Shown here: piece after piece, positions 34,331 through 43,184 of the stretch
Layout of the letters: each line of letters starts with the position of its first letter
Numbering within the stretch: position 1 is the stretch's first letter
From: JASHPR01 sp963833885
Lineage (GTDB): Bacteria > Actinomycetota > Actinomycetes > Streptosporangiales > Streptosporangiaceae
Assembly (NCBI GenBank): GCA_963833885.1
Contig: CAWHZU010000020.1
Span: forward strand, 1-46,665
Direction: 5' to 3'
DNA: 46,665 bases
The notes under the pieces: generated by a model
Seen by the model: only the letters and a program-made list of their open reading frames with translations
The model's database searches: none
What the model was told of the DNA's origin: nothing
Program-made: the position numbers and the translations under genes

Positions 34331-35949
34331 CCGCGTTGGCAAGCGCTACGAGCTCGGCAGCGCGGAGGCAGTCACGGCCTTCGGGCCAGGCTCCTTCGGG
34401 GCGGAATTCATCGGGATCGGCCACCGCTGACAGCGCAGGGAAGAGCGCCGATTCCGCGGTCGCGCTGGTTGACGGCGATCAGGCAGCGGAGAACCAGCGC
34501 AATTCCGGTGAGCCTGCGGCAGCGAAGCGCCAGAATTCCTCTGGGCGAGGCCAGCGCGGCCGCCGCTCGGGTGGTTCGGCCACGGCCGTGCGGGAGCCGG
34601 GCTCCGCCGCGGTCAACGGTGCCGGCCCCGCCGAAGCAGGCGGCCACGACGGCGACGAGAACGCGGACCCGAACTTCGCAGCTGCGGCTGGCGAAGAGCT
34701 AGAGGTCGAGGAGGACGCCGAGCTGGACGGCGAGCCTGACCTCGCGGCCGTCGCCGAGCTGGACGTCGAGGCGGACCTGGCAGACCTCGTGGTTGGCGGA
34801 GACGAGGAGGACTCCGACGAGGTGGTCGTCGATCTGGAGGCCGATGATCATGACGACGCCGACACCGACAAGGATGCGGGCCAGCAACGGGAGCCCGCCG
34901 GCGGCAAGCCCGGCGAGCCCGCCGCCGCTGACGGCCAGCTCCAGGCGGTAAAGCCCGCCGGGGAAGACGCCGAGGACGAGGCGTTTGTCTACGGCGACGA
35001 CGACGAGGACCTGCCCGCTGCCCAGGTGGCGGTCGCCGGGGCCACCTCCGACCCGGTCAAGGACTACCTGAAGCAGATCGGCAAGGTGCCGCTGCTCAAC
35101 GCGGAGCAGGAAGTTGAGCTGGCCAAGCGCATCGAGGCCGGCCTGTTCGCCGAGGAGAAGCTGGCCGAGAGCGGCTCGCTGCGCCCGGAGGCCAGGGACG
35201 ACCTGGCGTGGATCGCCGACGACGGCCGGCGGGCCAAGGATCACCTGCTCGAGGCCAACCTGCGCCTTGTGGTCTCGCTGGCCAAGCGGTACACCGGCCG
35301 CGGCATGCTCTTCCTCGACCTGATCCAGGAGGGCAACCTCGGCCTGATCCGGGCGGTCGAGAAGTTCGACTACACCAAGGGCTACAAGTTCTCCACGTAC
35401 GCGACCTGGTGGATCCGGCAGGCGATCACAAGGGCGATGGCCGACCAGGCCCGCACGATCCGGATCCCGGTGCACATGGTCGAGGTCATCAACAAGCTGG
35501 CCCGGGTGCAGCGGCAGATGCTGCAGGACCTGGGCCGGGAGCCGACCCCCGAGGAACTGGCCGTCGAGCTGGACATGACCCCGGAAAAGGTCATCGAGGT
35601 GCAGAAGTACGGGCGTGAGCCGATCTCCCTGCACACCCCGCTCGGCGAGGACGGCGACAGCGAGTTCGGTGACCTGATCGAGGACTCCGAGGCGATCCAG
35701 CCGGGCGAGGCCGTCAGCTTCACGCTGCTGCAGGAGCAACTGCACTCGGTGCTCGACACGCTGTCAGAGCGCGAGGCGGGCGTGGTCTCGATGCGGTTCG
35801 GCCTGACCGACGGCCAGCCAAAGACGCTCGACGAGATCGGCAAGGTTTACGGGGTGACCAGGGAGCGGATCCGGCAGATCGAGTCGAAGACGATGTCGAA
35901 GCTCCGGCACCCGTCCCGCTCCCAGGTGCTGCGCGACTACCTGGACTGA
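34327..35949 (+). CDS. sigA: Primary RNA polymerase sigma factor (SigA/HrdB/RpoD)
   Basis: The housekeeping sigma-70 factor, 540 aa. Residues 1-230 are low-complexity: first Ser/Ala-rich and basic, then strongly acidic (about 100-220, many Asp/Glu). Conserved regions follow: 1.2 (DPVKDYLKQIGKVPLLNAEQEVELAKRIE), 2 (NLRLVVSLAKRYTGRGMLFLDLIQEGNLGLIRAVEKFDY, then KFSTYATWWIRQAITRAMADQARTIRIPVHM), 3 (LARVQRQMLQDLGREPTPEELA) and 4.2 (TLDEIGKVYGVTRERIRQIESKTMSKLRHP). The full region 1.2-4.2 set shows that it is a primary, not alternative, sigma. The GTG at 34327 has AAGGGAAGGGG immediately before it, too close for a classical ribosome site, and the gene overlaps a short leader frame (GTGA). A sigma-R-type promoter lies 236 bases upstream. 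DUF7455, parE and parC nearby match common actinobacterial gene order. Confidence 0.96.
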   Translation: MTALASATSSAARRQSRPSGQAPSGRNSSGSATADSAGKSADSAVALVDGDQAAENQRNSGEPAAAKRQNSSGRGQRGRRSGGSATAVREPGSAAVNGAGPAEAGGHDGDENADPNFAAAAGEELEVEEDAELDGEPDLAAVAELDVEADLADLVVGGDEEDSDEVVVDLEADDHDDADTDKDAGQQREPAGGKPGEPAAADGQLQAVKPAGEDAEDEAFVYGDDDEDLPAAQVAVAGATSDPVKDYLKQIGKVPLLNAEQEVELAKRIEAGLFAEEKLAESGSLRPEARDDLAWIADDGRRAKDHLLEANLRLVVSLAKRYTGRGMLFLDLIQEGNLGLIRAVEKFDYTKGYKFSTYATWWIRQAITRAMADQARTIRIPVHMVEVINKLARVQRQMLQDLGREPTPEELAVELDMTPEKVIEVQKYGREPISLHTPLGEDGDSEFGDLIEDSEAIQPGEAVSFTLLQEQLHSVLDTLSEREAGVVSMRFGLTDGQPKTLDEIGKVYGVTRERIRQIESKTMSKLRHPSRSQVLRDYLD

Positions 35950-35969
35950 CCACCCGCCTTCGCCGGGGC

Positions 35970-36866
35970 TCAGTTCCTGGCCACCGTCACAGAGCCGACG
36001 TCGGCGCTGGCCTGGATCACGTGACCGGAGGATGCGTCCCGGCGCACGGTGACGCTGACCGAGCCGACGTCGGCGCTCGCGGTCACGTCATAGCCGGGGG
36101 CGGCCGGCATGAGCAGCGTGACCCCGCCCGTGTCCGCGTTCGCGCTCAGGTGCAAGGGCGCCGACCGGAACGTGGCCTCGATGGAGCCCACGCCGGTGCG
36201 CAGGTCGGCGACGGTGTCTGCGAGGTTCTCGCCGTGGATGTAGCCGACGTCCGACGTGGCGTGGACCTGGCCAGCCAGCGACGTCAGCGAGATTGACGCG
36301 GTGTCCGCGTCGACCCGGACGCTGAGCGAGCGCGGAACCTCGATGTCATAGGCGACACCGCAGTCATCGGACCGGCAGGTGTAGCCGAGCGTGAGCGCGC
36401 CGCCGCTGAGCGATCGCGTAGTTACTGGCGGGTAACCGCGGTACGACAGCCTTTCGGTCACCGCGACCGTGTCCCGGTCGCTTCCGGTGATGGTCACCGA
36501 GCCCACGTCGTCCAGCACGGTGATCCCGCCGGGCGGCGCCGCGGCGGTAAAGGTGTCCGTCCGCTGGCACTCGGTGCCGGCGGGCTTCTGGCAGGCGGTC
36601 GCCGCCCCCCGGGCCGGGCGGGTGGCGCCGCCCGGCGGAGCGTTGTCCTGCCGGTGACCAAAGACCGGCACCAGCGCCGCGGCCGTGACCGCGACGGCGA
36701 TGACCGCGGCGGCCGCGGCCAGCGGAACCGCCCACCGGGGCGCGCGCCGCAGCCCTTGGCGGCCGGCGATGACCGCGAGCAGCTCCCTGCGGTGGCGCGG
36801 CAGGTCGGGCAGGTCGCGGTCCGGTGGCGGCTGGGACAGCCCGGTCATCGGTTCTGGCGCGCCCAT
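35970..36866 (-). CDS. Single-pass membrane protein with external DUF4097 beta-helix
   Basis: A 298-aa protein. A 40-residue cytoplasmic part (DRDLPDLPRHRRELLAVIAGRQG) leads to one transmembrane helix (about 45-67, AVPLAAAAAVIAVAVTAAALVPVFG). The outer part is a DUF4097 adhesin-like beta-helix with repeated turns such as DDVGSVTITGS, ADVGSVSVTV and ADVGSVTVARN, plus two pairs of Cys (ACQKPAGTEC and CRSDDC) that could form disulphides. Its start ATG 36866 shares one base with the stop of the ECF sigma factor gene (TGATG), so translation is coupled. That suggests it is the sigma factor's membrane partner, perhaps an anti-sigma factor with an envelope-sensing domain, although no classical anti-sigma domain can be recognised. 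It is convergent with sigA, 20 bases apart. Confidence 0.85.
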   Translation of the reverse strand: MGAPEPMTGLSQPPPDRDLPDLPRHRRELLAVIAGRQGLRRAPRWAVPLAAAAAVIAVAVTAAALVPVFGHRQDNAPPGGATRPARGAATACQKPAGTECQRTDTFTAAAPPGGITVLDDVGSVTITGSDRDTVAVTERLSYRGYPPVTTRSLSGGALTLGYTCRSDDCGVAYDIEVPRSLSVRVDADTASISLTSLAGQVHATSDVGYIHGENLADTVADLRTGVGSIEATFRSAPLHLSANADTGGVTLLMPAAPGYDVTASADVGSVSVTVRRDASSGHVIQASADVGSVTVARN

Positions 36867-37417
36867 CAGGCATCCTCCTCCGGCACGTGCGGGCCGGCGC
36901 CGCGGGGCGCGAGCGGCCGCTGCGATGGTCCGCGGTCCTGGCTGAGGCTGGCCGCGAGCCGCCGCCGAGCCCGGTGCATTCGGGACTTAACGGTTCCTAC
37001 GGACACGCCGAGCGCGACCGCCGCCGCCCTCTGGTCGAGACCCGACCACATGCACAGCTCGACGACCTCGCGCTCGTGCCGCGGCAGCTGCATTAACGCG
37101 TGGCGAACCGTGGCCATCAGGCGCTCGCTGTCGACCGCGGCGGCGACGGCGTCAGCGTGGTCGCCTGCGGCCTCCTCGGCCGGGACGATCCGGCGCAGGG
37201 CATCGCGGTACCGCCTGCTGGCTCGCCTGTGGTTGCGCAGCACGTGATTGGCCACGCCGAGCAGCCAGGGGAGCGCCGACTCGCGGTCGATCACCACCCT
37301 GCCCCGTGTGCGCCAGGCCTGCAAGAAGACCGCCGAGGTCAGGTCCTCGGCCTCGGACCAGTCCGCGACCCGCCGGAACAAGTGGTTATAAACCGCGTTG
37401 GCATGCCGCCCGAACAA
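36866..37417 (-). CDS. ECF sigma factor (start uncertain)
   Basis: An extracytoplasmic-function sigma factor. Region 2 reads ANAVYNHLFRRVADWSEAEDLTSAVFLQAWRTRGRV, and region 4 reads VRHALMQLPRHEREVVELCMWSGLDQRAAAVALGVSVGTVKSRMHRARRRLAA, with the usual helix-turn-helix. The given start is a TTG at 37417, but homology clearly extends upstream in the same frame (DRELWLRAGEGDTAAFGELF, to about 37470), where no ATG, GTG or TTG occurs before a stop at 37508-37510. So the true start may be a rare codon (CTG 37456) or hidden by a sequence error. It follows the DUF7455 gene and is translationally coupled to the DUF4097 membrane protein. Its targets cannot be read from the window. Confidence 0.85.
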   Translation of the reverse strand: MFGRHANAVYNHLFRRVADWSEAEDLTSAVFLQAWRTRGRVVIDRESALPWLLGVANHVLRNHRRASRRYRDALRRIVPAEEAAGDHADAVAAAVDSERLMATVRHALMQLPRHEREVVELCMWSGLDQRAAAVALGVSVGTVKSRMHRARRRLAASLSQDRGPSQRPLAPRGAGPHVPEEDA

Positions 37418-37497
37418 CTCGCCGAACGCTGCGGTGTCGCCCTCGCCCGCCCGCAGCCAGAGTTCCCGGTCGCCAGCGGCGCCAGGTGGCGGCCGGC

Positions 37498-37719
37498 CTA
37501 CCGCTCGCTATCGTTCTGGGTACGGGACAGCCGGTCGGTCTCGTCGTGGATCTCAACCGCGATCTTGGCCAGCGCCTCGGCGTGCTGCCGGTTGTGGTGG
37601 GCACAGAACAGAAGCTCGCCAGAGCCCGGGAGCACTACACGTACATATGCCTGCGCACCGCATCGGTCACATACATCGGTGGCGTTGAGCGGCTGGGTCG
37701 GGGCCATCGCAGCGGTCAT
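37498..37719 (-). CDS. DUF7455 zinc-ribbon-like small protein
   Basis: A 73-aa protein highly typical of actinobacteria and usually encoded beside the primary sigma factor gene. It has the diagnostic DVCDRCGAQAYVRVVLPGSGELLFCAHHNRQH segment: CxxC plus a later CxHH, which probably binds zinc. The C-terminal part is a charged helix (ALAKIAVEIHDETDRL). The function is unknown. ATG 37719 is chosen over an upstream in-frame start at 37758 because GGGAGG stands five bases before it. It is divergent from parE and upstream of the ECF sigma gene on the same strand. Confidence 0.92.
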   Translation of the reverse strand: MTAAMAPTQPLNATDVCDRCGAQAYVRVVLPGSGELLFCAHHNRQHAEALAKIAVEIHDETDRLSRTQNDSER

Positions 37720-38005
37720 GTCGCCTCCCTCGCCTGGTGCGGTCCGGCTGCTTGTCACGCCGGCCGGTCAATCCTGTCTAGACTCATCACAGCATCACAA
37801 CACGCCGCGGACTAGCAGTCTTCCCGTAGATGGGTGAGGTACGCCGTAGGCGAACAACCTTGGGTGGGCGACGGCCAGCGCCGGAACTGTGCACGTTGCC
37901 CCAGGTCGCCGGGTATGTCGGCGGCGTGGCTGCGCAGAAGTGACGGCACGGGCCGCTAGTCTGCCTTCAGGCTTTGTCCGTCCCCCGCGCGTCAGGAGAC
38001 CCGCA

Positions 38006-40150
38006 GTGACTGCCCTCAGTGCCGAGCGCATGCCGAAGCCGACCCTGGCCGACGGCTACACAGCACGGCATCTGACGGTCCTCGAGGGGCTCGAGGCGGT
38101 GCGCAAGCGCCCGGGCATGTATATCGGGTCCACCGACGGCCGCGGGCTGCTGCACTGCCTCTGGGAGCTCATTGACAACGCCGTCGACGAGGCCCTGGGC
38201 GGTCACTGCACCAAGATCGAAGTCATCCTGCACGACGATGACTCCGCCGAGGTCAGGGACAACGGCCGCGGGATCCCGGTCGACATCGAGCCCAAGACCA
38301 AGCTCAACGGCGTTGAGCTGGTGATGACCCGGCTGCACGCGGGCGGCAAGTTCGGCGGCGGCTCCTACACCGCCTCCGGCGGCCTGCACGGAGTGGGCGC
38401 GTCGGTGGTCAACGCCCTGGCCAGCCGACTGGACGTGGAGGTCGACAAGGACGGCGCGCAGTGGGCCATGAGCTTCCGCCGCGGGGTGCCGGGCGAGTTC
38501 AGCGGGCCGGGCCCCGGTGCGGCGTTCCAGCCCGGCAGCGGGCTGCGCAAGGTGCGGCGGGTGGCCAAGACCGTGACCGGCACCAGGATCAGGTTCTGGC
38601 CGGATCAGCAGGTGTTCGTGCGGGGAGCGGTGTGGCGGTTCGACGCGCTGGCCCAGCGGGCCCGCCAGACCGCGTACCTGGTGCCCGGGCTGACCATCCG
38701 CATCGTCGATGAGCGCGGCGATGCTGACCGCGCGGCCAGCCTGGAGGAAGGTGCCAGCCCGGCCGACGGCCTCGATGACAGCCGCGAAGCCGAGTTCTGC
38801 TTCGACGGCGGGATCAGCGAGTTCTGCGCCCACCTGTCCACCGGCGAGCCGGTCACCGACGTCGTGCGGCTGACTGGCTCCGGGCAGTTCACCGAGACCG
38901 TGCCGGTGCTCGACGACCAGGGCCACCTGGTCCCCACCGATGTCGAGCGCGAACTCGAGGTCGACGTCGCGCTGCGCTGGGACGGCGGCTACGGCACAGC
39001 GACCAGGTCGTTCGTGAACGTGATCGCCACGCCCAAGGGCGGCACCCACGTGGCCGGCTTCGAGCGGGCCCTGGTCCGCACGCTGAACGAGCAACTGCGC
39101 GCGGTCCGGCTGCTGAAGAACGGGGACGAGCCGGTCACCAAGGAGGACATCCTGGAGGGGCTCACCGCGGTGATCGCGGTCCGGCTGCCGGAGCCGCAGT
39201 TCGAGGGGCAGACCAAGGAGGTCCTCGGCACGCCGGCGGCGACCCGGATCGTCGGCCAGGTGGTGGCGTCGGAACTCCGGACGTTCTTCGAGTCCCGGGG
39301 GCGGGTCAAGCAGCAGGCGCGGGCGGTTCTGGACAAGGTGGCCGCCGCCGCCAAGACCCGGATCTCCGCCCGCGAGCACCGCGAGAACCAGCGGCGCAAG
39401 TCGGCGCTCGCGACGTCCGCGCTGCCGGCGAAGCTGGTCGACTGCCGCTCGGCCGACGACCGGAGCGAGCTGTTCATCGTGGAGGGTGACTCCGCGCTCG
39501 GGACGGCGAAGCTGGCCAGGGACTCCGAGTTCCAGGCGCTGCTGCCGATCCGCGGCAAGATCCTCAACGTGCAGAAGGCGTCGCTGACCGACATGCTCAA
39601 GAACGCCGAGTGCGCCGCGATCATCCAGGTCCTCGGCTCGGGCTCGGGCGCCGCGTTCGACCTGGACGCGGCCAGGTACCAGCGGGTCATCTTCATGGCC
39701 GACGCCGACGTGGACGGCGCGCACATCAGGACCCTGCTGCTCACCCTCTTCCACCGCTACATGCGGCCGATGGTGGAGGCCGGACGGGTGTTCGCCGCCG
39801 TGCCGCCGCTGCACCGGATCGAGCTGATCAACGCGCGCAAGGGGCAGCAGAAATACATGTACACCTACTCCGATGCCGAGTTGCACCGCACGCTGCTGCA
39901 GCTAGAGCGCCGGGGGCAGCGCTTTAAAGAGCCCCCGCAGCGGTACAAGGGTCTTGGCGAGATGGACGCATCACAGCTGGCGGAGACCACGATGGATCCG
40001 CGGCACCGCACGCTGCGCCGGATCAGGATGGAGGACTCCGCAGCGGCGACGGCCATGTTCGAGTTGCTCATGGGCGGCGAGGTGGCGCCGCGCCGGGACT
40101 TCATCATCGACGCCGCCACCGAGCTCGACCCGTCTCGTATCGACACCTGA
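38006..40150 (+). CDS. parE: DNA topoisomerase IV subunit B (ParE; GyrB-type)
   Basis: The ATPase subunit of a type IIA topoisomerase, 714 aa, which works with the ParC-type protein encoded opposite. It contains the GHKL ATP site (ELIDNAVDEALGG, RDNGRGIPVD, GGLHGVGASVVNALAS), the transducer domain, the Toprim motifs FIVEGDSA and MADADVDGAHIRTLLL, PIRGKILNVQKA, and the C-terminal RYKGLGEMDASQLAETTMDP. No GyrB-type insertion is obvious. The GTG at 38006 follows AGGAGA and is preferred over in-frame codons up to 37889, which do not resemble the family. Since many actinobacteria carry gyrB and gyrA beside dnaA, this distant pair near sigA is best called ParE/ParC, though the name cannot be proven without the rest of the genome. 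Confidence 0.93.
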   Translation: MTALSAERMPKPTLADGYTARHLTVLEGLEAVRKRPGMYIGSTDGRGLLHCLWELIDNAVDEALGGHCTKIEVILHDDDSAEVRDNGRGIPVDIEPKTKLNGVELVMTRLHAGGKFGGGSYTASGGLHGVGASVVNALASRLDVEVDKDGAQWAMSFRRGVPGEFSGPGPGAAFQPGSGLRKVRRVAKTVTGTRIRFWPDQQVFVRGAVWRFDALAQRARQTAYLVPGLTIRIVDERGDADRAASLEEGASPADGLDDSREAEFCFDGGISEFCAHLSTGEPVTDVVRLTGSGQFTETVPVLDDQGHLVPTDVERELEVDVALRWDGGYGTATRSFVNVIATPKGGTHVAGFERALVRTLNEQLRAVRLLKNGDEPVTKEDILEGLTAVIAVRLPEPQFEGQTKEVLGTPAATRIVGQVVASELRTFFESRGRVKQQARAVLDKVAAAAKTRISAREHRENQRRKSALATSALPAKLVDCRSADDRSELFIVEGDSALGTAKLARDSEFQALLPIRGKILNVQKASLTDMLKNAECAAIIQVLGSGSGAAFDLDAARYQRVIFMADADVDGAHIRTLLLTLFHRYMRPMVEAGRVFAAVPPLHRIELINARKGQQKYMYTYSDAELHRTLLQLERRGQRFKEPPQRYKGLGEMDASQLAETTMDPRHRTLRRIRMEDSAAATAMFELLMGGEVAPRRDFIIDAATELDPSRIDT

Positions 40151-40230
40151 CCTGGCACCACACCCTCGGCCGCGCGTTGCCGCCTTGGGTGCCGCATTCC
40201 CGGAAACGGCCCGACGGGCGCCGGCGGCGC

Positions 40231-42750
40231 TCAGGCCGGCGCCGCGCCGCCGAGCGCGGCCAGCGGGTGCCGGACCCGCTCGCCCGAGCCGTCCCTGCGG
40301 CCGTCCGCGGGCGGCAGGTCGACCGGCGAGCCGGCCTCGGTGGCGCCGCGCGCCGGAGCCGCCCCGGCCCAGGCAAGCACCAGCACATCCTCGCCTCTCA
40401 GGAACCTGTGGCAGCGGACCCCGCCGGTGGCGCGGCCCTTCGGCGGGTATTCGGCGTAGGGCGTGACCTTCACCGTCACCGCCGACGTGCCCGGGAGCGC
40501 GCTGCCACTGCCCGCGACGGTAACCACGACGGGTGCGGCGTCGGCGGCCGGGTCGACGGCACCGAACCAGATCACCGAGGCGCGGGCGGCCAGCCTGATG
40601 CCGGCCATCCCGCCGGCCGACCGGCCCTGCGGGCGGACCAACGTCGCGCCGAACCGGAGCAGCTGCGCGTCGCTGGTCACGAACGCCAGGTCCTGCGCCT
40701 CGTTGGCCAATTGCACCGCGCCCACCACGCGGTCGCCGTCCTTGAGCCCGATGACCTCGAACTCGGTCGCGTTCTGCGGGTAGTCCGGTGCGACCCGCTT
40801 GACCACGCCGCTCGCCGTGCCCAGCGCGAGCCCGGCACCGGCGCCAGGGCCCGATCCGTCGGCCGCGGCCAGCCCGGCCACGGTCTCTCCGGGCTGCAGC
40901 GACAGGAACTCGCTGATCGGGGCGCCGCCGGCCAGCCCGGGGGCGTGCGCGCTTGGCGGCAGCGCCGGAAGTTCCAGCACGCCGAGCCGGATGAGCCGGC
41001 CGTGTGAGGTCACCACGCCGACCGTGCCGCGCGCGGTCGACGCCACGGCCGAGACGATCGTGTCGTGCGCGGAGCGCGGGCCCGCGGCGTCGTGCCCCTT
41101 GCGGTCGGCCGCGGGAGCCGCGCGCTCGGCGGCGGTGTCGTCCCCGGCGCTGGCCGTCCTGGCCAGCAGCCCGGCCGAGGAGAGCAGCACCGTGCAGGGT
41201 TCGTCGGCCACCTCCATCGGCACCGCGGCCGTCCTGGCCGCGCCGCTGCTTTCCAGCAGCACCGTGCGGCGCGGGGTGGCGAACTTCTCGCTGATCTCGG
41301 CCAGCTCGGCCGAGACCACTTCGCGCAGCCGCTGCTCGGAGTCCAGGATCGCCGTGAGCTCGGCGATCTCGCGCTCCAGGGTTTCCCGCTCCCGCTCTAG
41401 CTCCAGCCGGTCGTAGCGGGTCAGCCGGCGCAGCGGGGTGTCCAGAATGTACTGCGCCTGGATCACCGAAAGATCGAAGACGGCCATCAGCCGTTCCTTG
41501 GCGGCCGCGGCGTCATCGCTGGTGCGGATCACCTGGATGACCTCGTCGATGTTGAGCAGCGCGATGAGCAGGCCGTCGACCAGGTGCATCCGGTCCTCGC
41601 GCTTGCGGCGCCGGTACGCGGTGCGGCGGCGGACGACCTCGATCCTGTGGCCGACGTAGATTTGCAGCAGCTCACGCAGGCCGAGCAGCCGCGGCTGCCC
41701 GTCGACGAGGGCGACGTTATTGATGCCGAACGTGTCCTCCATCGGGGTCAGCCGGTACAGTTCCGCGAGCACGGCCTCGGGGTGGAACCCGGAGCGCACC
41801 TCGATCACCAGCTGCAGGCCGCGGTGCCGGTCGGTGAGGTCCTTCAGGTCCGCGATGCCCGCCAGCTTCTTGGCCTGGACCAGGTCCTTGATCCTGGCGA
41901 TCACCTTCTCCGGCCCGATCCCGTAGGGCAGCTCGGTGACCACGATCCCGGTGCGGCGCGGGGTGATCTTCTCGACCCGCGCCGCCGCCCTGGTGCGGAA
42001 GATCCCGCGGCCGGTCTCGTAAGCCTCCCGGATCCCGTCCAGCCCGACGATCTTGCCGCCGGTTGGCAGGTCGGGTCCGGGGACGAACCGCATCAGCTCG
42101 TCCAGGGTCGCGTCCGGGTGGGCGATCAGGTGCCGGGCGGCCGCAACGACCTCACCGAGGTTGTGCGGGGCCATGTTGGTGGCCATCCCGACGGCGATCC
42201 CGGCGGTCCCGTTGACGAGCAGGTTCGGGATCGCGGCCGGAAGCACCTCCGGCTGGGTCAGCGTGCCGTCGTAGTTCGGCACGAAGTCGACGGTGTCCTC
42301 GTCGAGCGAGGCCGTCATCTCCATGGCGGGCGCGGCCAGCCGCGCCTCGGTGTAGCGGTAGGCGGCGGGCGCGTCATCGCCGCCGAGCGAGCCGAAGTTC
42401 CCGTGCCCGTCGATCAGCGGCAGGCGCATCGCCCAGTCCTGCTGCATCCGGACCAGTGCGTCGTAGATCGCCGAGTCGCCGTGCGGGTGCAGGCGCCCCA
42501 TGACCTGGCCGACGACCTGCGCGCACTTGGTGTACGCCTGCTGCGGGGTCAGGCCCATCTCGCGCATCTGGTACAGGATCCTGCGCTGCACGGGCTTGAG
42601 CCCGTCCCTGGCGTCGGGCAGGGCGCGCTGGTAGATCACCGAGTAGGCGTACTCGAGGTAGCTGGCCCGCATCTCCTCGGTGACGTCGATGTCGATGATG
42701 TTTTCCTCGAAGTCCTCGGGAGGAGGAGTTGTCGTGGTGCGTCTTGCCAT
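40231..42750 (-). CDS. parC: DNA topoisomerase IV subunit A (ParC; GyrA-type)
   Basis: The DNA-cleaving subunit of the type IIA topoisomerase, 839 aa, partner of ParE, encoded tail to tail with it 80 bases apart. The N-terminus has DVTEEMRASYLEYAYSVIYQRALPDARDGLKPVQRRILY. The quinolone-determining region GRLHPHGDSAIYDALVRM keeps Ser and Asp at the positions linked to drug sensitivity. The catalytic Tyr lies in APAAYRYTEARL. The coiled-coil and C-gate follow (RLTRYDRLELERERETLEREIAEL), then a divergent C-terminal beta-propeller with Ala/Pro-rich inserts. The start is ATG 42750 (MARRTTTT); ATG 42759 is also in frame and an upstream extension to 42843 is less likely. The stop lies near a GC-rich tail with no clear terminator. 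Confidence 0.93.
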   Translation of the reverse strand: MARRTTTTPPPEDFEENIIDIDVTEEMRASYLEYAYSVIYQRALPDARDGLKPVQRRILYQMREMGLTPQQAYTKCAQVVGQVMGRLHPHGDSAIYDALVRMQQDWAMRLPLIDGHGNFGSLGGDDAPAAYRYTEARLAAPAMEMTASLDEDTVDFVPNYDGTLTQPEVLPAAIPNLLVNGTAGIAVGMATNMAPHNLGEVVAAARHLIAHPDATLDELMRFVPGPDLPTGGKIVGLDGIREAYETGRGIFRTRAAARVEKITPRRTGIVVTELPYGIGPEKVIARIKDLVQAKKLAGIADLKDLTDRHRGLQLVIEVRSGFHPEAVLAELYRLTPMEDTFGINNVALVDGQPRLLGLRELLQIYVGHRIEVVRRRTAYRRRKREDRMHLVDGLLIALLNIDEVIQVIRTSDDAAAAKERLMAVFDLSVIQAQYILDTPLRRLTRYDRLELERERETLEREIAELTAILDSEQRLREVVSAELAEISEKFATPRRTVLLESSGAARTAAVPMEVADEPCTVLLSSAGLLARTASAGDDTAAERAAPAADRKGHDAAGPRSAHDTIVSAVASTARGTVGVVTSHGRLIRLGVLELPALPPSAHAPGLAGGAPISEFLSLQPGETVAGLAAADGSGPGAGAGLALGTASGVVKRVAPDYPQNATEFEVIGLKDGDRVVGAVQLANEAQDLAFVTSDAQLLRFGATLVRPQGRSAGGMAGIRLAARASVIWFGAVDPAADAAPVVVTVAGSGSALPGTSAVTVKVTPYAEYPPKGRATGGVRCHRFLRGEDVLVLAWAGAAPARGATEAGSPVDLPPADGRRDGSGERVRHPLAALGGAAPA

Positions 42751-42855
42751 GACCGCCATTGTGCCTGCCCGCTGGGACAAGCGGGCAGCGGCGCGCGGAC
42801 ATCGGGTGGCGGAGCAGCGGCCGGGTCTAGTAACTCTTAGCACATGGGCTTATTG

Positions 42856-42871
42856 TTAGCTACATGGCTAA
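42856..42871. promoter_or_regulatory. Short palindrome around the start of the monooxygenase-ArsR pair
   Basis: TTAGC-TACATG-GCTAA (42856-42871) spans the ATG at 42864, and a related CTTAGC lies 20 bases earlier. This AT-rich patch between two divergent genes is a possible site for the ArsR protein encoded by the second gene. No ribosome site is visible before the ATG, so the message could be leaderless. Confidence 0.35.
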
Positions 42872-43184
42872 TGAAACGGTGGTCTGCACGTACCGGGTCA
42901 GGCCGGACGCCGAGGAGCGCTTCGCCGGCCTGCTCCGGACACACTGGCGCACTCTGCACGGCCTCGGCTTCGTGACCGGGGAACCGCCGCTCGTGCTGCG
43001 CGGCACCGACGGGGGCCTGACCTACGTCGAAATCTTCACCTGGGTTGAGGGCGGCTTCGGCCTGGCGCACGAGCACCCGGACGTGCTGATGATCTGGGAG
43101 GCGATGGATCCGCTGCTGGAGGACCGCGATGGCCGGCCCAAGTGGGAGTTCCCTCACTTCGTGAGGGTGGCCGTCGAGGCGTGA
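42864..43184 (+). CDS. Antibiotic biosynthesis monooxygenase-like small protein
   Basis: A 106-aa protein with the ferredoxin-like dimeric alpha-beta barrel fold: beta strand (ETVVCTYRVRPDAEERF), helix (AGLLRTHWRTLHGLGF), strands (PPLVLRGTDGGLTYVEIFTWVEG) and a final helix with WEAMDPLLEDRDGRPKWEFPHF. Homologues are often encoded with an ArsR regulator and have no fixed substrate, so enzymatic or ligand-binding roles are both open. Its stop overlaps the ArsR start (GTGA), making a coupled pair. The ATG at 42864 lies within a short palindrome, and no ribosome site is visible. Confidence 0.82.
   Translation: MANETVVCTYRVRPDAEERFAGLLRTHWRTLHGLGFVTGEPPLVLRGTDGGLTYVEIFTWVEGGFGLAHEHPDVLMIWEAMDPLLEDRDGRPKWEFPHFVRVAVEA

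Noticed and set aside
37795..38031. Minus-strand 78-aa frame between the DUF7455 gene and parE
   Set aside because: Basic, low-complexity composition and no ribosome site; it overlaps the parE start region.
37967..39886. 639-codon minus-strand open frame inside parE
   Set aside because: A shadow of the ParE ATPase and Toprim domains, with no domain of its own.
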